Shown here piece by piece: positions 1 through 8,288 of a stretch of DNA of 21,795 bases. The notes under the pieces are model-generated. The model searched no databases and was not told where the DNA came from. It saw only the letters and a program-made list of their open reading frames with translations. The DNA is from JAKORR01 sp964608495. Lineage in GTDB: Bacteria > Armatimonadota > Zipacnadia > Zipacnadales > FEN-943. Both the position numbers and the translations under genes were made by a program. Each line of letters starts with the position of its first letter. The first letter of the stretch is position 1. Where the stretch lies: NCBI GenBank assembly GCA_964608495.1, contig CAZSOQ010000078.1, forward strand, positions 1-21,795, read 5' to 3'.

Positions 1-1
1 G

Positions 2-547
2 CCCAGGGTCGTGGACATACGGACAGCCGCCGACTTCGAGCAGTCCCGGCTCCCCTATTGCGAGAACGCGCCCGGGGGTGTTGGCGTGGCGGCCGCGGGC
101 TTGGTCAGCCCCAGCGCCGCCGACGAGATCATCGTCGTGGGGAAGACCCAGGCCGACGCTGCCTATGTCGTCGCCGACCTGATTGACCAGGGAGCCAAGG
201 CGCGCGCCCTCGCGGGCGGCTTCACCAACTGGGTCCACGGCCTCGACGTGAACGACATCCAGCTCAAGCTGTGGATGGATCAGTACCGCGCCATGGAGCT
301 CGTGGACGTCCGCACGCCCGCGGAGTTCGTGGAGGCCCACATCCCTGGCAGCGTGAACAAGCCCCTGGGCGATCTCGACACCTGGGCGCCGACGCTGGAC
401 CCCAACGCCGAGTACGCGATGATCTGCGGCGTGGGCCAGCGCAGTGCCACGGCGCGAGACACGCTGGCCCAGAGGGGCTTCCAGCGCGTCCACAACCTCC
501 TTGGCGGCATCCAGGCCTGGCGCTTCGATCTCGATTGCGGCGGTTGA
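2..547 (+). CDS. Tandem rhodanese-domain protein, 5' end outside the window
   Basis: The frame is open from base 2, and the first visible residues (VVDIRTAADFEQ) already lie inside a rhodanese fold, so the start is upstream. There are two rhodanese-like domains. The first covers roughly residues 1-75 counted from the GTG at base 11, and the second covers 95-175. The second has the hallmark LVDVRTPAEFVEAHIPGS, then the active-site loop CGVGQRS with Cys139, and ends in LLGGIQAWR. The equivalent loop of the first domain (IIVVGKTQADAA) has no cysteine, so only the second domain should carry a persulfide. Tandem rhodaneses with one dead domain are common among sulfurtransferases. The role is probably sulfur-transfer or a sulfane-sulfur relay, but the partner is not visible. 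No signal peptide can be judged because the N terminus is missing. Confidence 0.85.
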   Translation, partial: PRVVDIRTAADFEQSRLPYCENAPGGVGVAAAGLVSPSAADEIIVVGKTQADAAYVVADLIDQGAKARALAGGFTNWVHGLDVNDIQLKLWMDQYRAMELVDVRTPAEFVEAHIPGSVNKPLGDLDTWAPTLDPNAEYAMICGVGQRSATARDTLAQRGFQRVHNLLGGIQAWRFDLDCGG

Positions 548-561
548 CCCGGCTAGCCCCG

Positions 562-577
562 GCGGCTGGTCAGCCGC
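562..577 (+). terminator. GC-rich hairpin after the rhodanese gene
   Basis: GCGGCTG and CAGCCGC pair around two bases, 14 bases after the rhodanese stop codon. No clear U-tract follows (ctccttactc), so this is only a possible intrinsic terminator. Confidence 0.3.
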
Positions 578-713
578 TCCTTACTCCCCCGGCCGGACAC
601 CGGCCCATCGCCTCCCACGCAGGTGGCTCATCGTGGCACCTGTGATGTCCTGTTACCCACAGGCTCCACCGTGCGCGGCTCCCTGCACTGGCTCCAGTCC
701 GCACGCCCGCATG

Positions 714-742
714 TTGCGCGAATCCGCCCGCGGTCCCATAGT
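714..742 (+). promoter_or_regulatory. Weak sigma70-like promoter for the amidohydrolase
   Basis: TTGCGC (714-719) and CATAGT (737-742) are separated by exactly 17 bases and lie about 125 bases before the amidohydrolase start. The boxes match the consensus at 3 of 6 and 4 of 6 positions. The exact spacing is the main argument. Chance occurrence is quite possible. Confidence 0.25.
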
Positions 743-868
743 TGCGGCAGGCGCTCGGACGGGCACCAGCCCCCCTCGCGGCGCCCTGCCGGGCGGCTTC
801 CGGCGACTCAGGACTCGCCCGGCCGCGGCCTTGGCGTCGGTGCCGGCCCAGGTCAGGAGGCACCCGCG

Positions 869-1660
869 ATGATGGTCATTGACGCGCACGCGCATCTGTT
901 TCCGGACGCTCTGGCCGAGCGGGCCATGGCCCAACTCGGCGCCATGTACGGTGTCGAGCCCGTGCGCCTGCCCACTCTGTCGGGCGTGCTGGCCGAGATG
1001 CAGGCTCACGGCATCGCCCGTGCCGCCGTTCTTCAGGTCGCCACCAAGCCCGAGCAGGTGGGACCCATCAACACCTGGGCCCTCGAACTTGCCGGCGATC
1101 CGCGTCTCGCCCCCTTCGGCGCTCTCCACGCGGCCCAGTCGCCCGACGATCTCGACGCCGAGGTCGAGCGCCTTCTGGCCGGCGGGATCCGTGGCATCAA
1201 GCTTCAGCCCTACTTCCAGCGATTCGATCCTCTCACCCCAGAGGGCCTGGCGCTCCTGCGCCGCGTCGGCGACCGCATGGTCGTGCTCATCCACGGCGGC
1301 GAAGAGATGATCCCTGTTCGGCCCCTGTGGACGACGCCTCAGGCCCTGATCCGTCTGCACGAGGCCGTGCCCGAGGTCCGGCTCATCGTCGGCCACCTCG
1401 GTGGCTACCTCCTCTGGGAAGACGCGCTCGAGCATCTCGCCGGCCGCGACGTCTACTTCGACATCTCCTTCACCCTCCACAAGTGCCCTCGCGACCTGGC
1501 GCTGAGGATCATCGAGAAGCACGGTTGTGACCGCATCGTGTGGGGCAGCGACTTCCCCTGGGCCGCGATGGACTGGAGCCCGATCACGCAGCTCGGCCTG
1601 AGCCAGGACGAGGTCGAGGCGATCCTGGGCGGCAACATGACGCGTCTCCTCGGCCCCTGA
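869..1660 (+). CDS. Amidohydrolase-2 family metal-dependent hydrolase
   Basis: This 263-residue protein is of the amidohydrolase-related (Amidohydro_2) TIM-barrel type, the group that includes ACMSD-like decarboxylases and lactone hydrolases. Visible metal and catalytic candidates are H7 and H9 in MVIDAHAHLFPD, H142 in LIHGGEE, H176 in IVGHLGG and D228 in WGSDFPW, all in the expected order. The C-terminal ILGGNMTRLLG motif is also typical of the family. The start at 869 is chosen because AGGAGG (855-860) sits 8 bases before it and because the HxH motif follows immediately. The open frame upstream to 623 is not family-like. An ATG also occurs at 872. There is no signal peptide, so it is cytoplasmic. 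It lies 276 bases before the ceramidase-like gene and may share its regulation. The substrate cannot be named from the sequence. Confidence 0.9.
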   Translation: MMVIDAHAHLFPDALAERAMAQLGAMYGVEPVRLPTLSGVLAEMQAHGIARAAVLQVATKPEQVGPINTWALELAGDPRLAPFGALHAAQSPDDLDAEVERLLAGGIRGIKLQPYFQRFDPLTPEGLALLRRVGDRMVVLIHGGEEMIPVRPLWTTPQALIRLHEAVPEVRLIVGHLGGYLLWEDALEHLAGRDVYFDISFTLHKCPRDLALRIIEKHGCDRIVWGSDFPWAAMDWSPITQLGLSQDEVEAILGGNMTRLLGP

Positions 1661-1778
1661 CGGCCCTCGCGGAGGCTCACAGACTCTGGCCTGGGGCGAC
1701 TGGTCGCGTCTCACAGGGACCCGCGGGGGCCGAGGAGCGGTGCTCCATCGAACCCGCACACCCCAGCTCTCAAAGGCT

Positions 1779-1806
1779 CCCGCAGGCGCAGGCTTTGGCC
1801 TGCGGG
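1779..1806. repeat. Perfect 9-bp inverted repeat in the 1661-1936 gap
   Basis: CCCGCAGGC (1779-1787) and GCCTGCGGG (1798-1806) are exact inverted copies around a 10-base loop. The stem lies about 120 bases after the amidohydrolase stop and about 130 bases before the next start. It could be a transcription terminator, an mRNA-stabilising structure or a copy of a dispersed palindromic element. There is no U-tract. Confidence 0.45.
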
Positions 1807-1936
1807 GGTGGAAGGGTCCGGCCCGGCCGCGCACATCCCGGTCGCCACCATGCTCCGTGGCCCGGCCGCCTTCGGCTCGCCCGCAGCGCCTCGGCCTTCC
1901 GGCCGCGGCGCACAATACGCTCAGGGGGAACGACCC

Positions 1937-3196
1937 ATGTCCACCCTACGAATCGGCTGTGCCGCCGCTGACATCACCCCGGGCCTCGGCGTCTTCATGG
2001 CCGGGTACTTCCACGAGCGCAACGCGACCGCCATCCACGACAACCTCTTCGCCAGGTGCCTGGTCTTCGACGATGGGGTCACGACCCTCGCCCTGATCTC
2101 CTGCGACCTTGCCTGCGTCCCCGCCGACCAGACCGCGCTTGTGCGCGAGGCCGTTGCCCGGCTCACCGGCATCCCGGCCGCGAACGTCATGGTCACCGGC
2201 ACGCACACCCACACCGGCCCCCGCGTCCGCACCTTCCTTATCCAGGAGGACGGCTCGGGCCCCACGCTCGACTGGTTGGCCGGCTTCCCCGACCAAGCGG
2301 CGCAAGGCGTCGCCGACGCCCTGTCCGACCTGGAGCCCTGCACGCTCTCCCACGCCGTCGCCTTCGAGGACAGGATCGCCTTCAACCGCCGCTACCGCAT
2401 GAGGGACGGCACCGTGCGCAGCATCCCCGGCCAGATGATTCCGGACATCCTCGGGCCGGCCGGCCCCATTGACCCGGAGGTGAGCGTCATCTGCCTTGCG
2501 CGGCCCGACGGCTCCCGCAAGGCCGTGCTGGTCCACTACGCCTGCCATCTGGACAACGTCGGCGGCACAGAGATCTCCGCCGACTACCCCGGCTACCTGG
2601 CTCGTCGCCTGGACGAGCGTCTGGACGATAGGCCCTTCGTCCTCTACCTGCAGGGCGCGTGCGGCGACATCAACCACGTCAACGTCCACAGCCCCTACCG
2701 TCGCCAGGGCCACGAGCACTCGCGCTGGATGGGCGAGACGCTGGCCGGCGACGTCTGCCAGGCGCTTGGGGACCTGGAGCCCCTGCCAGCCGAGGGCCTC
2801 GCCGTGGCCGGCCGCATCCTCGATCTCCCTCGCAGCGACCAGGTCGCCGAGGACTACGGCTGCTTCGACCGCGCCGAGATCCAGGCTCTCAGGATCGGCG
2901 ACCTCGGCATCGTGGGCATCCCGGCCGAGTACTTCGTCGAGTTCCAGCTCGACATCAAGCGTCGGTCACCCTTCGGCCGCACGCTCGTCGCCGAGCTCGC
3001 CAACGGCTGGATCGGCTATGCGCCCACGCGCAAGGCCTTCGAGGAGAACATGCCCCACGTGTCCGCACAGAAGATGCAGAGCTTCGACCACCTGGGCTAC
3101 GAGGTACGCTCGGCGCTGGCCCGGGGCTTCCTGCCCGGCGTCGGGGAGGTCATGGCTGACGCGGCCGTCGAGCTCCTTCAGCAACTCCGCGGCTGA
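1937..3196 (+). CDS. Neutral/alkaline ceramidase-like hydrolase, cytoplasmic
   Basis: This 419-residue protein matches the N-terminal catalytic domain of the neutral/alkaline non-lysosomal ceramidase family. It opens with RIGCAAADITPGLGVFMAGY. It has THTHTGP (H90, H92) and YACHLDNVGG (H204), which are candidate zinc ligands, then LYLQGACGDINH. Late residues E331 (GIPAEYF) and Y361 (GYAPT) fit the remaining ligand positions of the family. True secreted ceramidases have a signal peptide and a C-terminal immunoglobulin-like domain, and both are absent here. This is the short form often seen in Planctomycetota-like genomes, and a ceramide substrate is unproven. The start at 1937 follows a GGGGGAA site (1923-1929). 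The open frame to 1808 is untypical of the family. It converges with the MATE gene, only 8 bases away. Confidence 0.88.
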   Translation: MSTLRIGCAAADITPGLGVFMAGYFHERNATAIHDNLFARCLVFDDGVTTLALISCDLACVPADQTALVREAVARLTGIPAANVMVTGTHTHTGPRVRTFLIQEDGSGPTLDWLAGFPDQAAQGVADALSDLEPCTLSHAVAFEDRIAFNRRYRMRDGTVRSIPGQMIPDILGPAGPIDPEVSVICLARPDGSRKAVLVHYACHLDNVGGTEISADYPGYLARRLDERLDDRPFVLYLQGACGDINHVNVHSPYRRQGHEHSRWMGETLAGDVCQALGDLEPLPAEGLAVAGRILDLPRSDQVAEDYGCFDRAEIQALRIGDLGIVGIPAEYFVEFQLDIKRRSPFGRTLVAELANGWIGYAPTRKAFEENMPHVSAQKMQSFDHLGYEVRSALARGFLPGVGEVMADAAVELLQQLRG

Positions 3197-3204
3197 CACC
3201 CACC

Positions 3205-4641
3205 CTAGTCCCCGCCGCCGGCCTCCACGTCGGGTACGGTAGCCTCACAGGGCTGGGCCAAGGCGGGCTCCTCCGCCCGCCCGTGGTATCTGGCATACAC
3301 GGAGGACAGGTAGAAGGCCGTGACCGCGAGCGCCAGCACGTCCGCCACGGGCCGCGCCGCGAAGGCCCCCGCGATGCCGAACTGAGCCGACAGGAGCAGC
3401 AGGCCGGGGACGACGAAGATCACGTCCCGCGTCAGGGTGAGCAGCATGGCCTGCGGTCCCATGCCCATCCCCTGCAGCGTCGCCACGGCCATCACGGTCG
3501 GCTGGACGAGGCACAGCGTAAGCAGATGGATCCTCAGGCTCAGCACGGTGAGCCGGGACAGCTCGGGGTCGCGGGCGAAGAGGCCCACGGCCGCGGGAGA
3601 CCCGATCCACAGCGCGGCGCTCAGCGCCAGGGCCAGCCCGCTGGTCCAGGCTGTGGCGGTTCTGAAGGCGCCCCACAGCCGGCGGTACTGCTTGGCCCCG
3701 AAGCTGTAGCCCACGATGGGCAGCAGTCCCTGCGTGACGCCCATCATCAGGGGGAAGATGAGCATCATGACGCGGAAGGTGAGCCCGTAGGCCGCGATGG
3801 CCACGGAGCCGTAGGACCCCAACACCCGGTTGAACACGGTGGCTATGAGGCTGTTGGTGAACTGGGTGGCGAAGGCCGGGGCGCCCACTTGGGCGATGTC
3901 GCGCAGGATTCGCAGCCTGGGCATCAGATGCCGCGGGGCGATGCGGTAGCCACTCATGCTGCTGGCCAGGTAGCCGGCCGAGAGAGCGAAGGAGCAGACC
4001 TGGGCGATGACCGTGGCCAGGGCCGCGCCCTGCACTCCCAGGTGAGGGAAGGGCCCCCAACCATAGATCAGGAAGGGGTCGAGCACCAGGTTCACGCCCG
4101 CCGACGCACCCATGGTGATCATGGGCATGACGGCGTTCCCGGACCCGCGGTATAGCCCGGCCACGGTCATCGAGAAGAGCAGGAAGGGCATGCCCAGGAG
4201 GACCGTGGTCAGGTAGGTCATCGCCAGGCCCATGATGTCCGCCTGGGCCCCGAACAGGTACAGCATCTGCTCGGGGAAGGTCAGGCAGGTGCCAGTCAGG
4301 AGGATGCCGACCACCAACGGGAGCGTCACGGCGTTCCCGCCGACGTCGTTCACCTCATCCAGCCGTCCCTCGCCGAACCGCCGCGCCACCAGCGAGGCCA
4401 CACCGATGCCCGTGCCGACCCCGAAGGCCCCGGCGATGAGCTGCAAGGGGAACATGACCGTGAGGGCCGCAATGGCCTCCTTGCCCTCGGGCAGGCCGGA
4501 CACCCAGAAGGTATCCACTACGTTGTACAGCGACATCACGAGCATCCCGACGATGCCCGGCATGCTCAGGCGCACCAGAAGGGCGCCCAGCGGGGCGGTA
4601 CCCAGGTCCGTCGTACGCTCCTGCGGCCGGAACTGACTCAA
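3205..4641 (-). CDS. MATE family multidrug/metabolite efflux transporter
   Basis: This 478-residue inner-membrane protein has about twelve hydrophobic segments arranged in two similar halves. Family marks are PGIVGMLVMSLYNVVDTFWV in the first helices, GVGTGIGVASLVARRFGEG, and AGLYRGSGNAVMPM followed by NLVLDPFLIYGWGPFPHLGV and GAALATVIAQ. MATE transporters exchange Na+ or H+ for organic cations, drugs or metabolites, and the substrate here is not evident. The start is a TTG at 4641. AGGGGAG lies 8 bases upstream (4650-4656), and the first helix follows after about 25 residues, so a later ATG would cut into it. The nitroreductase lies upstream on the same strand, but a 189-base gap with a strong inverted repeat separates them, so separate transcripts are likely. 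Confidence 0.93.
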   Translation of the reverse strand: MSQFRPQERTTDLGTAPLGALLVRLSMPGIVGMLVMSLYNVVDTFWVSGLPEGKEAIAALTVMFPLQLIAGAFGVGTGIGVASLVARRFGEGRLDEVNDVGGNAVTLPLVVGILLTGTCLTFPEQMLYLFGAQADIMGLAMTYLTTVLLGMPFLLFSMTVAGLYRGSGNAVMPMITMGASAGVNLVLDPFLIYGWGPFPHLGVQGAALATVIAQVCSFALSAGYLASSMSGYRIAPRHLMPRLRILRDIAQVGAPAFATQFTNSLIATVFNRVLGSYGSVAIAAYGLTFRVMMLIFPLMMGVTQGLLPIVGYSFGAKQYRRLWGAFRTATAWTSGLALALSAALWIGSPAAVGLFARDPELSRLTVLSLRIHLLTLCLVQPTVMAVATLQGMGMGPQAMLLTLTRDVIFVVPGLLLLSAQFGIAGAFAARPVADVLALAVTAFYLSSVYARYHGRAEEPALAQPCEATVPDVEAGGGD

Positions 4642-4748
4642 CAGATTAACTCCCCTGACTACGGTCGGGAATGGCCTGCGCGCCCGCGGCTCCCAGGCCG
4701 CCGAGCGCGCTTTGCCGAGGCCTTCCGTCTGTAAGGAGGGGCGGCATG

Positions 4749-4790
4749 GGGCCCGAGAACCCGAAGGTCAGTGAGGGTTCCCGAGGGCCC
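4749..4790 (-). terminator. Long imperfect inverted repeat after the nitroreductase
   Basis: The arms GGGCCC (4749-4754) plus GAACCC (4757-4762) pair with GGGTTC (4775-4780) plus GGGCCC (4785-4790), with a small bulge and a 12-base loop. On the minus strand it lies about 40 bases past the nitroreductase stop and before the MATE start. It may be a terminator, although no U-tract follows. Confidence 0.4.
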
Positions 4791-4830
4791 AATCCAGCCC
4801 GTCCCCGATCGGGCCCGCTCCCCGCCGCGC

Positions 4831-5349
4831 TTACACTCGCCACCGGTCGTACATCACGATCTCGTCCAGCGCGCGCCGGCTCTTCTCGGCCGGTGGGCTC
4901 ACGGCCGGGTACCCCAGCGGCAGCAGCGCCACCACCTTCACGCCCTCGGGGATGCCCAGGAGGTCCTTCACCGCCTGCTGGTCGAAGGCCCCAATCCAGC
5001 AGGTCCCCAGGCCCTCCTCGACCGCCTGCAGCGTCATGTGGTCCACGGCGATCGTCACGTTCACCGCATAGGCCTCGACCTGGCAGCTCATCACGCTGTC
5101 GGGGTCCGTGCCGCAGGCCACGAGCACGACCGGGGCCTGGCCCACAAAGGCCTGGCCCCGCGCCGCCGCGACCAGTTGCTGGCGCAGCCCCGCGTCCCTG
5201 ACGACGAGGAAGACCCAGGGCTGCCTGTTGCCGCCCGAGGGAGCGAGGCGCGCCGCCTCGAGCACCCTCTGCAGCTTCTCCTCCTCGACGGGCCTGTCGA
5301 GGTAGCTGCGCACGCTGAACCGCTGCTGGATCGCATCGAAGACGTCCAT
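4831..5349 (-). CDS. Nitroreductase family FMN oxidoreductase
   Basis: This 172-residue protein is a compact member of the nitroreductase family (FMN-dependent, usually dimeric and cytoplasmic, reducing nitro-compounds, quinones or flavins with NAD(P)H). It begins with RFSVRSYLDRPV, the usual FMN-phosphate-binding Arg/Ser region. APSGGNRQPWVF follows, then GLGTCWIGAFD and LLPLGYPA near the C terminus. At 172 residues it is at the short end for the family, as in the group related to bacterial ferredoxin-fused or BluB-like small forms. The start at 5349 is supported by AGGAGG with 8 bases to the ATG. It is divergent from the lipoprotein gene at 5589, leaving 239 bases for two promoters. The physiological substrate is not evident. 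Confidence 0.9.
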   Translation of the reverse strand: MDVFDAIQQRFSVRSYLDRPVEEEKLQRVLEAARLAPSGGNRQPWVFLVVRDAGLRQQLVAAARGQAFVGQAPVVLVACGTDPDSVMSCQVEAYAVNVTIAVDHMTLQAVEEGLGTCWIGAFDQQAVKDLLGIPEGVKVVALLPLGYPAVSPPAEKSRRALDEIVMYDRWRV

Positions 5350-5588
5350 GGCTCATCCTCCTGTCGCGGTCCGCCCCGCCCGGCGCTGGGGGACTGGTCT
5401 CCCGGCCGCGGTGCGCGACGGTTCCGGTTACAGGCACCGGCTCGCGCGCCCACGACCTCTCGTCCTTCGGGTCGAAGGTGTCGGCCGCCGGCCGGCGTAT
5501 ACTCTCGCGTCAACGCAATCCTATCACAACTTCTGCCGCGGTGCGCGCATGGCGCATCCCCGGCCACTGTCCCCGGAGGGCCGAGGCT

Positions 5589-7151
5589 ATGAGGGGCGTC
5601 TTCACCATGTCACTGAGCTTGCTGGTCCTTACCCCAGGCTGCGGCCTGAGCCAGACAGGTTGGTTCGCGGAGCCGCCGGCACCGGGGCCCCACGTCGGCC
5701 TGACGGCCGAGGACCTCCAGGCCGTCGAGCCTTACCACGCCGATCAGCCCCTAGTCGGCACCTATCTCTTCTACTGGTACGACGTCTACTCCGGCGCCCA
5801 CGTGACCTATGAGGACGGCGGCGACGCCTGCACCACGCATCCGCCGACCTGGGACGACTACAGCTTCCACTCGACGCGCTGGTGGCTCGAGCAGTTGCGC
5901 GACATCGCATCGGCGGGTGTAGACTTCGCCGCGCCGGTCTACTGGGGCTACCCCGGCGGCTACGACGCGTGGTCGTTCCAGGGCCTGCCCAACCTCGTCC
6001 GCGCCTGCGACTACATGGTCCGCACCGGTGAGCGCCCGCCCAAGATCGGGTTGTTCTACGACACCAGCACCCTCCAGCACAACGGCCCCGGCCAGCACAT
6101 AGACCTTTCCACCGACGACGGCAAGGCCTGGTTCTACTGCACGATACGCGACTTCTTCAGCTTCATCCCGCCCCATCACTGGGCCGCCATCGAGGGACGC
6201 CCCATCGTCCTGCTGTACGCGTCGGGCTTCGCCGCCAAGCAGGACCCGGCCCTCTTCCCCTACGTGCGCGAGCGGTTCCAGAAGGACTTCAGCGTGAATC
6301 CCTACCTCATCAAGCAGACCTCCTGGGAGGGCGAAGCCGACAGCACCTGCAACTGGGGCGGCGCTCTGGGCCTCAGCCTTACGGACTCTGCAGCCCTCGG
6401 GCCGGGCTACGATCACTCCGCCGTCCGCGGCCGGTCGCCGCTGGTCCGCGAGCGCGAGGGCGGCGCCTTCTACTCGCGCAGTTGGGAGACGCTCCTGCGC
6501 CTCAACCCCAAGCGGCGCCCCAGGCTCGTGATGGTCGAGACGTGGAACGAGTTCCACGAAGGCACGGACGTCGCCCACTCCCGTGAATACGGACGCCAGT
6601 ACATTGAGCTGACGCGCAAGTACGCCGACCTCTTCCACGGCGACAGCCAGGTCACGGCCGTCGCGGGGCCGTACAGCGAGGCCCAGTCCCTCGCGAGTGT
6701 CTTCGGCGAGGGCGGCACGAACGGCGGCATCACGGTTCCGTCCAGCGGGGACGGCGTGACCGAGCTCGCCGAGGTCGCAGGCAGGCCCTGCGTCCGGAGC
6801 GCCAAGAGCGAGTGGCCCGCCAGGTACATCTACTTCGCCCTGGACGACAGCTTCGTCTTCGACGCCGACCCGCAGGCCTTCACGATCACCATCGAGCACT
6901 ACGACGGCGGCGGCTGCAAGGGCTTCGCGCTGGAGTACGACTCCCTGGACCCCACGTCCTCGGTCCGGGCGGGCGCCTTCAAGCTGCACGAGACCGTCGC
7001 CGTCGGCGACACGAACCAGTGGAAGACCGTGACCTTCACCCTCCGCGACGCGCGCTTCGCCAATCGCTGCAACGGCTCGGACTTCCGCCTGAGCGTCCAG
7101 GGCCCCGGCGAGCTGTCCGTCTCGCGCGCCTCGGTCAAGAAGGGTGAGTGA
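5589..7151 (+). CDS. Probable lipoprotein with GH71/GH99-like (DUF5010-type) barrel
   Basis: This 520-residue exported protein starts MRGVFTMSLSLLVLTPGCG. It has a short hydrophobic stretch and a cysteine at position 18 that could be lipidated, although TPGC is a poor lipobox. The main domain (about 55-355) reads like a TIM-barrel glycosidase of the GH71/GH99/DUF5010 kind. It has VGTYLFYWYD, a DFAAPVYWGYPGG strand and, near the barrel end, ETWNEFHEGTDVAHS, where E321 and E324 are candidate acid residues. It continues EYGRQYIELTRKYADLF, a common ending in that group. Residues 390-515 form a beta-rich, galactose-binding-like domain. The start at 5589 is chosen for CGGAGGG (5574-5580) 8 bases upstream and for the signal sequence. 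The Gfo/Idh gene follows after 68 bases, suggesting co-transcription. Polysaccharide hydrolysis is inferred, and the substrate is unknown. Confidence 0.8.
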   Translation: MRGVFTMSLSLLVLTPGCGLSQTGWFAEPPAPGPHVGLTAEDLQAVEPYHADQPLVGTYLFYWYDVYSGAHVTYEDGGDACTTHPPTWDDYSFHSTRWWLEQLRDIASAGVDFAAPVYWGYPGGYDAWSFQGLPNLVRACDYMVRTGERPPKIGLFYDTSTLQHNGPGQHIDLSTDDGKAWFYCTIRDFFSFIPPHHWAAIEGRPIVLLYASGFAAKQDPALFPYVRERFQKDFSVNPYLIKQTSWEGEADSTCNWGGALGLSLTDSAALGPGYDHSAVRGRSPLVREREGGAFYSRSWETLLRLNPKRRPRLVMVETWNEFHEGTDVAHSREYGRQYIELTRKYADLFHGDSQVTAVAGPYSEAQSLASVFGEGGTNGGITVPSSGDGVTELAEVAGRPCVRSAKSEWPARYIYFALDDSFVFDADPQAFTITIEHYDGGGCKGFALEYDSLDPTSSVRAGAFKLHETVAVGDTNQWKTVTFTLRDARFANRCNGSDFRLSVQGPGELSVSRASVKKGE

Positions 7152-7219
7152 GGGCGCCCCCGCCCCACCGTATCGCAGGGCGCCGCTGATCAAAGCCCCA
7201 CCCAAGGGAGGCAATCAAC

Positions 7220-8257
7220 ATGGCTGGTGAAGTCCGATTCGGGATCGTCGGGCTCGGCATGGGCCGAGACCGCGCCAACAAGGCCGCGAAGACCCCGGGC
7301 GCCAGGCTCGTCGCCGTGTGCGACATCCTCGAGGAACGCGGCGCCAGGGCCGCCGAGGAGCTCGGCGTCGAGTGGATCCCGGAGTACGACCGCCTGCTCG
7401 AGCGCGACGACGTGGACGCCATCGGCGTCTTCACGCCCAGCGGCTGGCACTGCGACTTCGCCCTCCGCGCGTTGCAGGCGGGCAAGCACGCCTGCACGAC
7501 CAAGCCCATGGACTTGGACGTGGCCAAGTGCGATGCGGCCATCGCCGAGGCCGAGGCCCGCGGCCTGGTGCTTGCCGTGGACTTCGACAGCCGCTACCGG
7601 CCCGTAAACCACCAGCTCCGTGCCGCTCTCCAGTCCGGCGCCATCGGCCGCATCATCCTCGGCGATCTGCGAATGAAGTGGTTCCGCAGCCAGTCCTACT
7701 ACGCCTCGGGCTCGCCCGCGGGCTGGCGCAGCCGCCTGGAGACCGAGCGCGGCTCCATCGCCAACCAGGGCGTACACTACGTGGACCTGCTCCAGTGGTG
7801 GCTGGGGCCGGTGAACAGCGTCCTGGGCAGATACGGCACCTTCGCCCACCACATCGAGTCCGAGGACGTGGCCGCCGGCGTGGTGGAGTTCGAGTCCGGC
7901 GCCCTCGGCGTCATCGTCACCACGACCACGAGCTTCCCCGACCTGGGCACGACCCTCGAGATCGGTGGCGACCGCGGGACCATCGCCTGGCACGACCAGG
8001 ACCTGGTGCTCTTCAAGGCCGTGGCGGGCGACGCCGGGGCGCCGGGCGAATGGGAGTCGCCGGCGGCCGCCGACGTGAGCCTCGACGACTTCCCCGTGCC
8101 CGACGACCTGCCCCCCCACATCATCGCCGACATGGTGGGCGCGATCACCCAGGGAAAGCCCGTGCAGGTGGACGGCCACGAGGGCCGCAAGTCGGTGGCC
8201 GTCTTCCAGGCCCTGTACCAGTCCTGCGACGAGGGCAGGCCCATGCCCCTGCCCTAG
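7220..8257 (+). CDS. Gfo/Idh/MocA family NAD(P)-dependent oxidoreductase
   Basis: This 345-residue cytoplasmic dehydrogenase has an N-terminal Rossmann fold. FGIVGLGMGRDRA gives the dinucleotide-binding glycines, and LVAVCDI ends beta-2 with an acidic residue. K95 in CTTKPMD is the equivalent of the EKP lysine. In the C-terminal alpha/beta domain, IANQGVHYVDLLQWWLG supplies N182 and H186, the positions of the family's Asp-x-x-x-His pair (Asp replaced by Asn). Members oxidise or reduce sugars, inositols and amino sugars, so this one probably handles a sugar released by the preceding lipoprotein. The start at 7220 has AGGGAGG (7205-7211) 8 bases upstream. It converges with the large secreted protein gene across a 31-base gap holding a hairpin. 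Confidence 0.93.
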   Translation: MAGEVRFGIVGLGMGRDRANKAAKTPGARLVAVCDILEERGARAAEELGVEWIPEYDRLLERDDVDAIGVFTPSGWHCDFALRALQAGKHACTTKPMDLDVAKCDAAIAEAEARGLVLAVDFDSRYRPVNHQLRAALQSGAIGRIILGDLRMKWFRSQSYYASGSPAGWRSRLETERGSIANQGVHYVDLLQWWLGPVNSVLGRYGTFAHHIESEDVAAGVVEFESGALGVIVTTTTSFPDLGTTLEIGGDRGTIAWHDQDLVLFKAVAGDAGAPGEWESPAAADVSLDDFPVPDDLPPHIIADMVGAITQGKPVQVDGHEGRKSVAVFQALYQSCDEGRPMPLP

Positions 8258-8284
8258 CGCGGGGCCCTGAAGGCCTCGGGCGCT
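8256..8284. terminator. Bidirectional hairpin between convergent genes
   Basis: AGCGC (8256-8260) pairs with GCGCT (8280-8284), and GGGGCC (8261-8266) pairs with GGCCTC (8272-8277) with one G-T wobble. The loop is CTGAA and a two-base bulge interrupts the right arm. It nearly fills the gap between two convergent stop codons and could end both transcripts. There is no U-tract. Confidence 0.45.
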
Positions 8285-8288
8285 GCGC

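Larger units (their letters stand above)
548..868. other. 321-base intergenic region without a gene
   Basis: I see no credible coding frame here. The open frames that cross it are unconstrained, arginine/proline/alanine-rich GC artefacts. It holds the hairpin at 562-577, a weak promoter-like pair at 714-742 and the ribosome-binding site AGGAGG at 855-860 for the amidohydrolase. Nothing else is recognisable. Confidence 0.6.

Noticed and set aside
653..1915. Long open frame on the minus strand over the amidohydrolase
   Set aside because: It mirrors the codon pattern of the real plus-strand gene, which has clear metal-binding motifs and a ribosome-binding site. The translation is compositionally biased and family-free.
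5498..5503. TATACT as a -10 box for the lipoprotein gene
   Set aside because: The hexamer is good, but no -35-like sequence lies 15-19 bases upstream, so I did not call a promoter.
5751..7214. 487-codon minus-strand frame opposite the lipoprotein
   Set aside because: Antisense shadow. Its composition is almost only A, G, V, R, E, D and L, and it has no ribosome-binding site.
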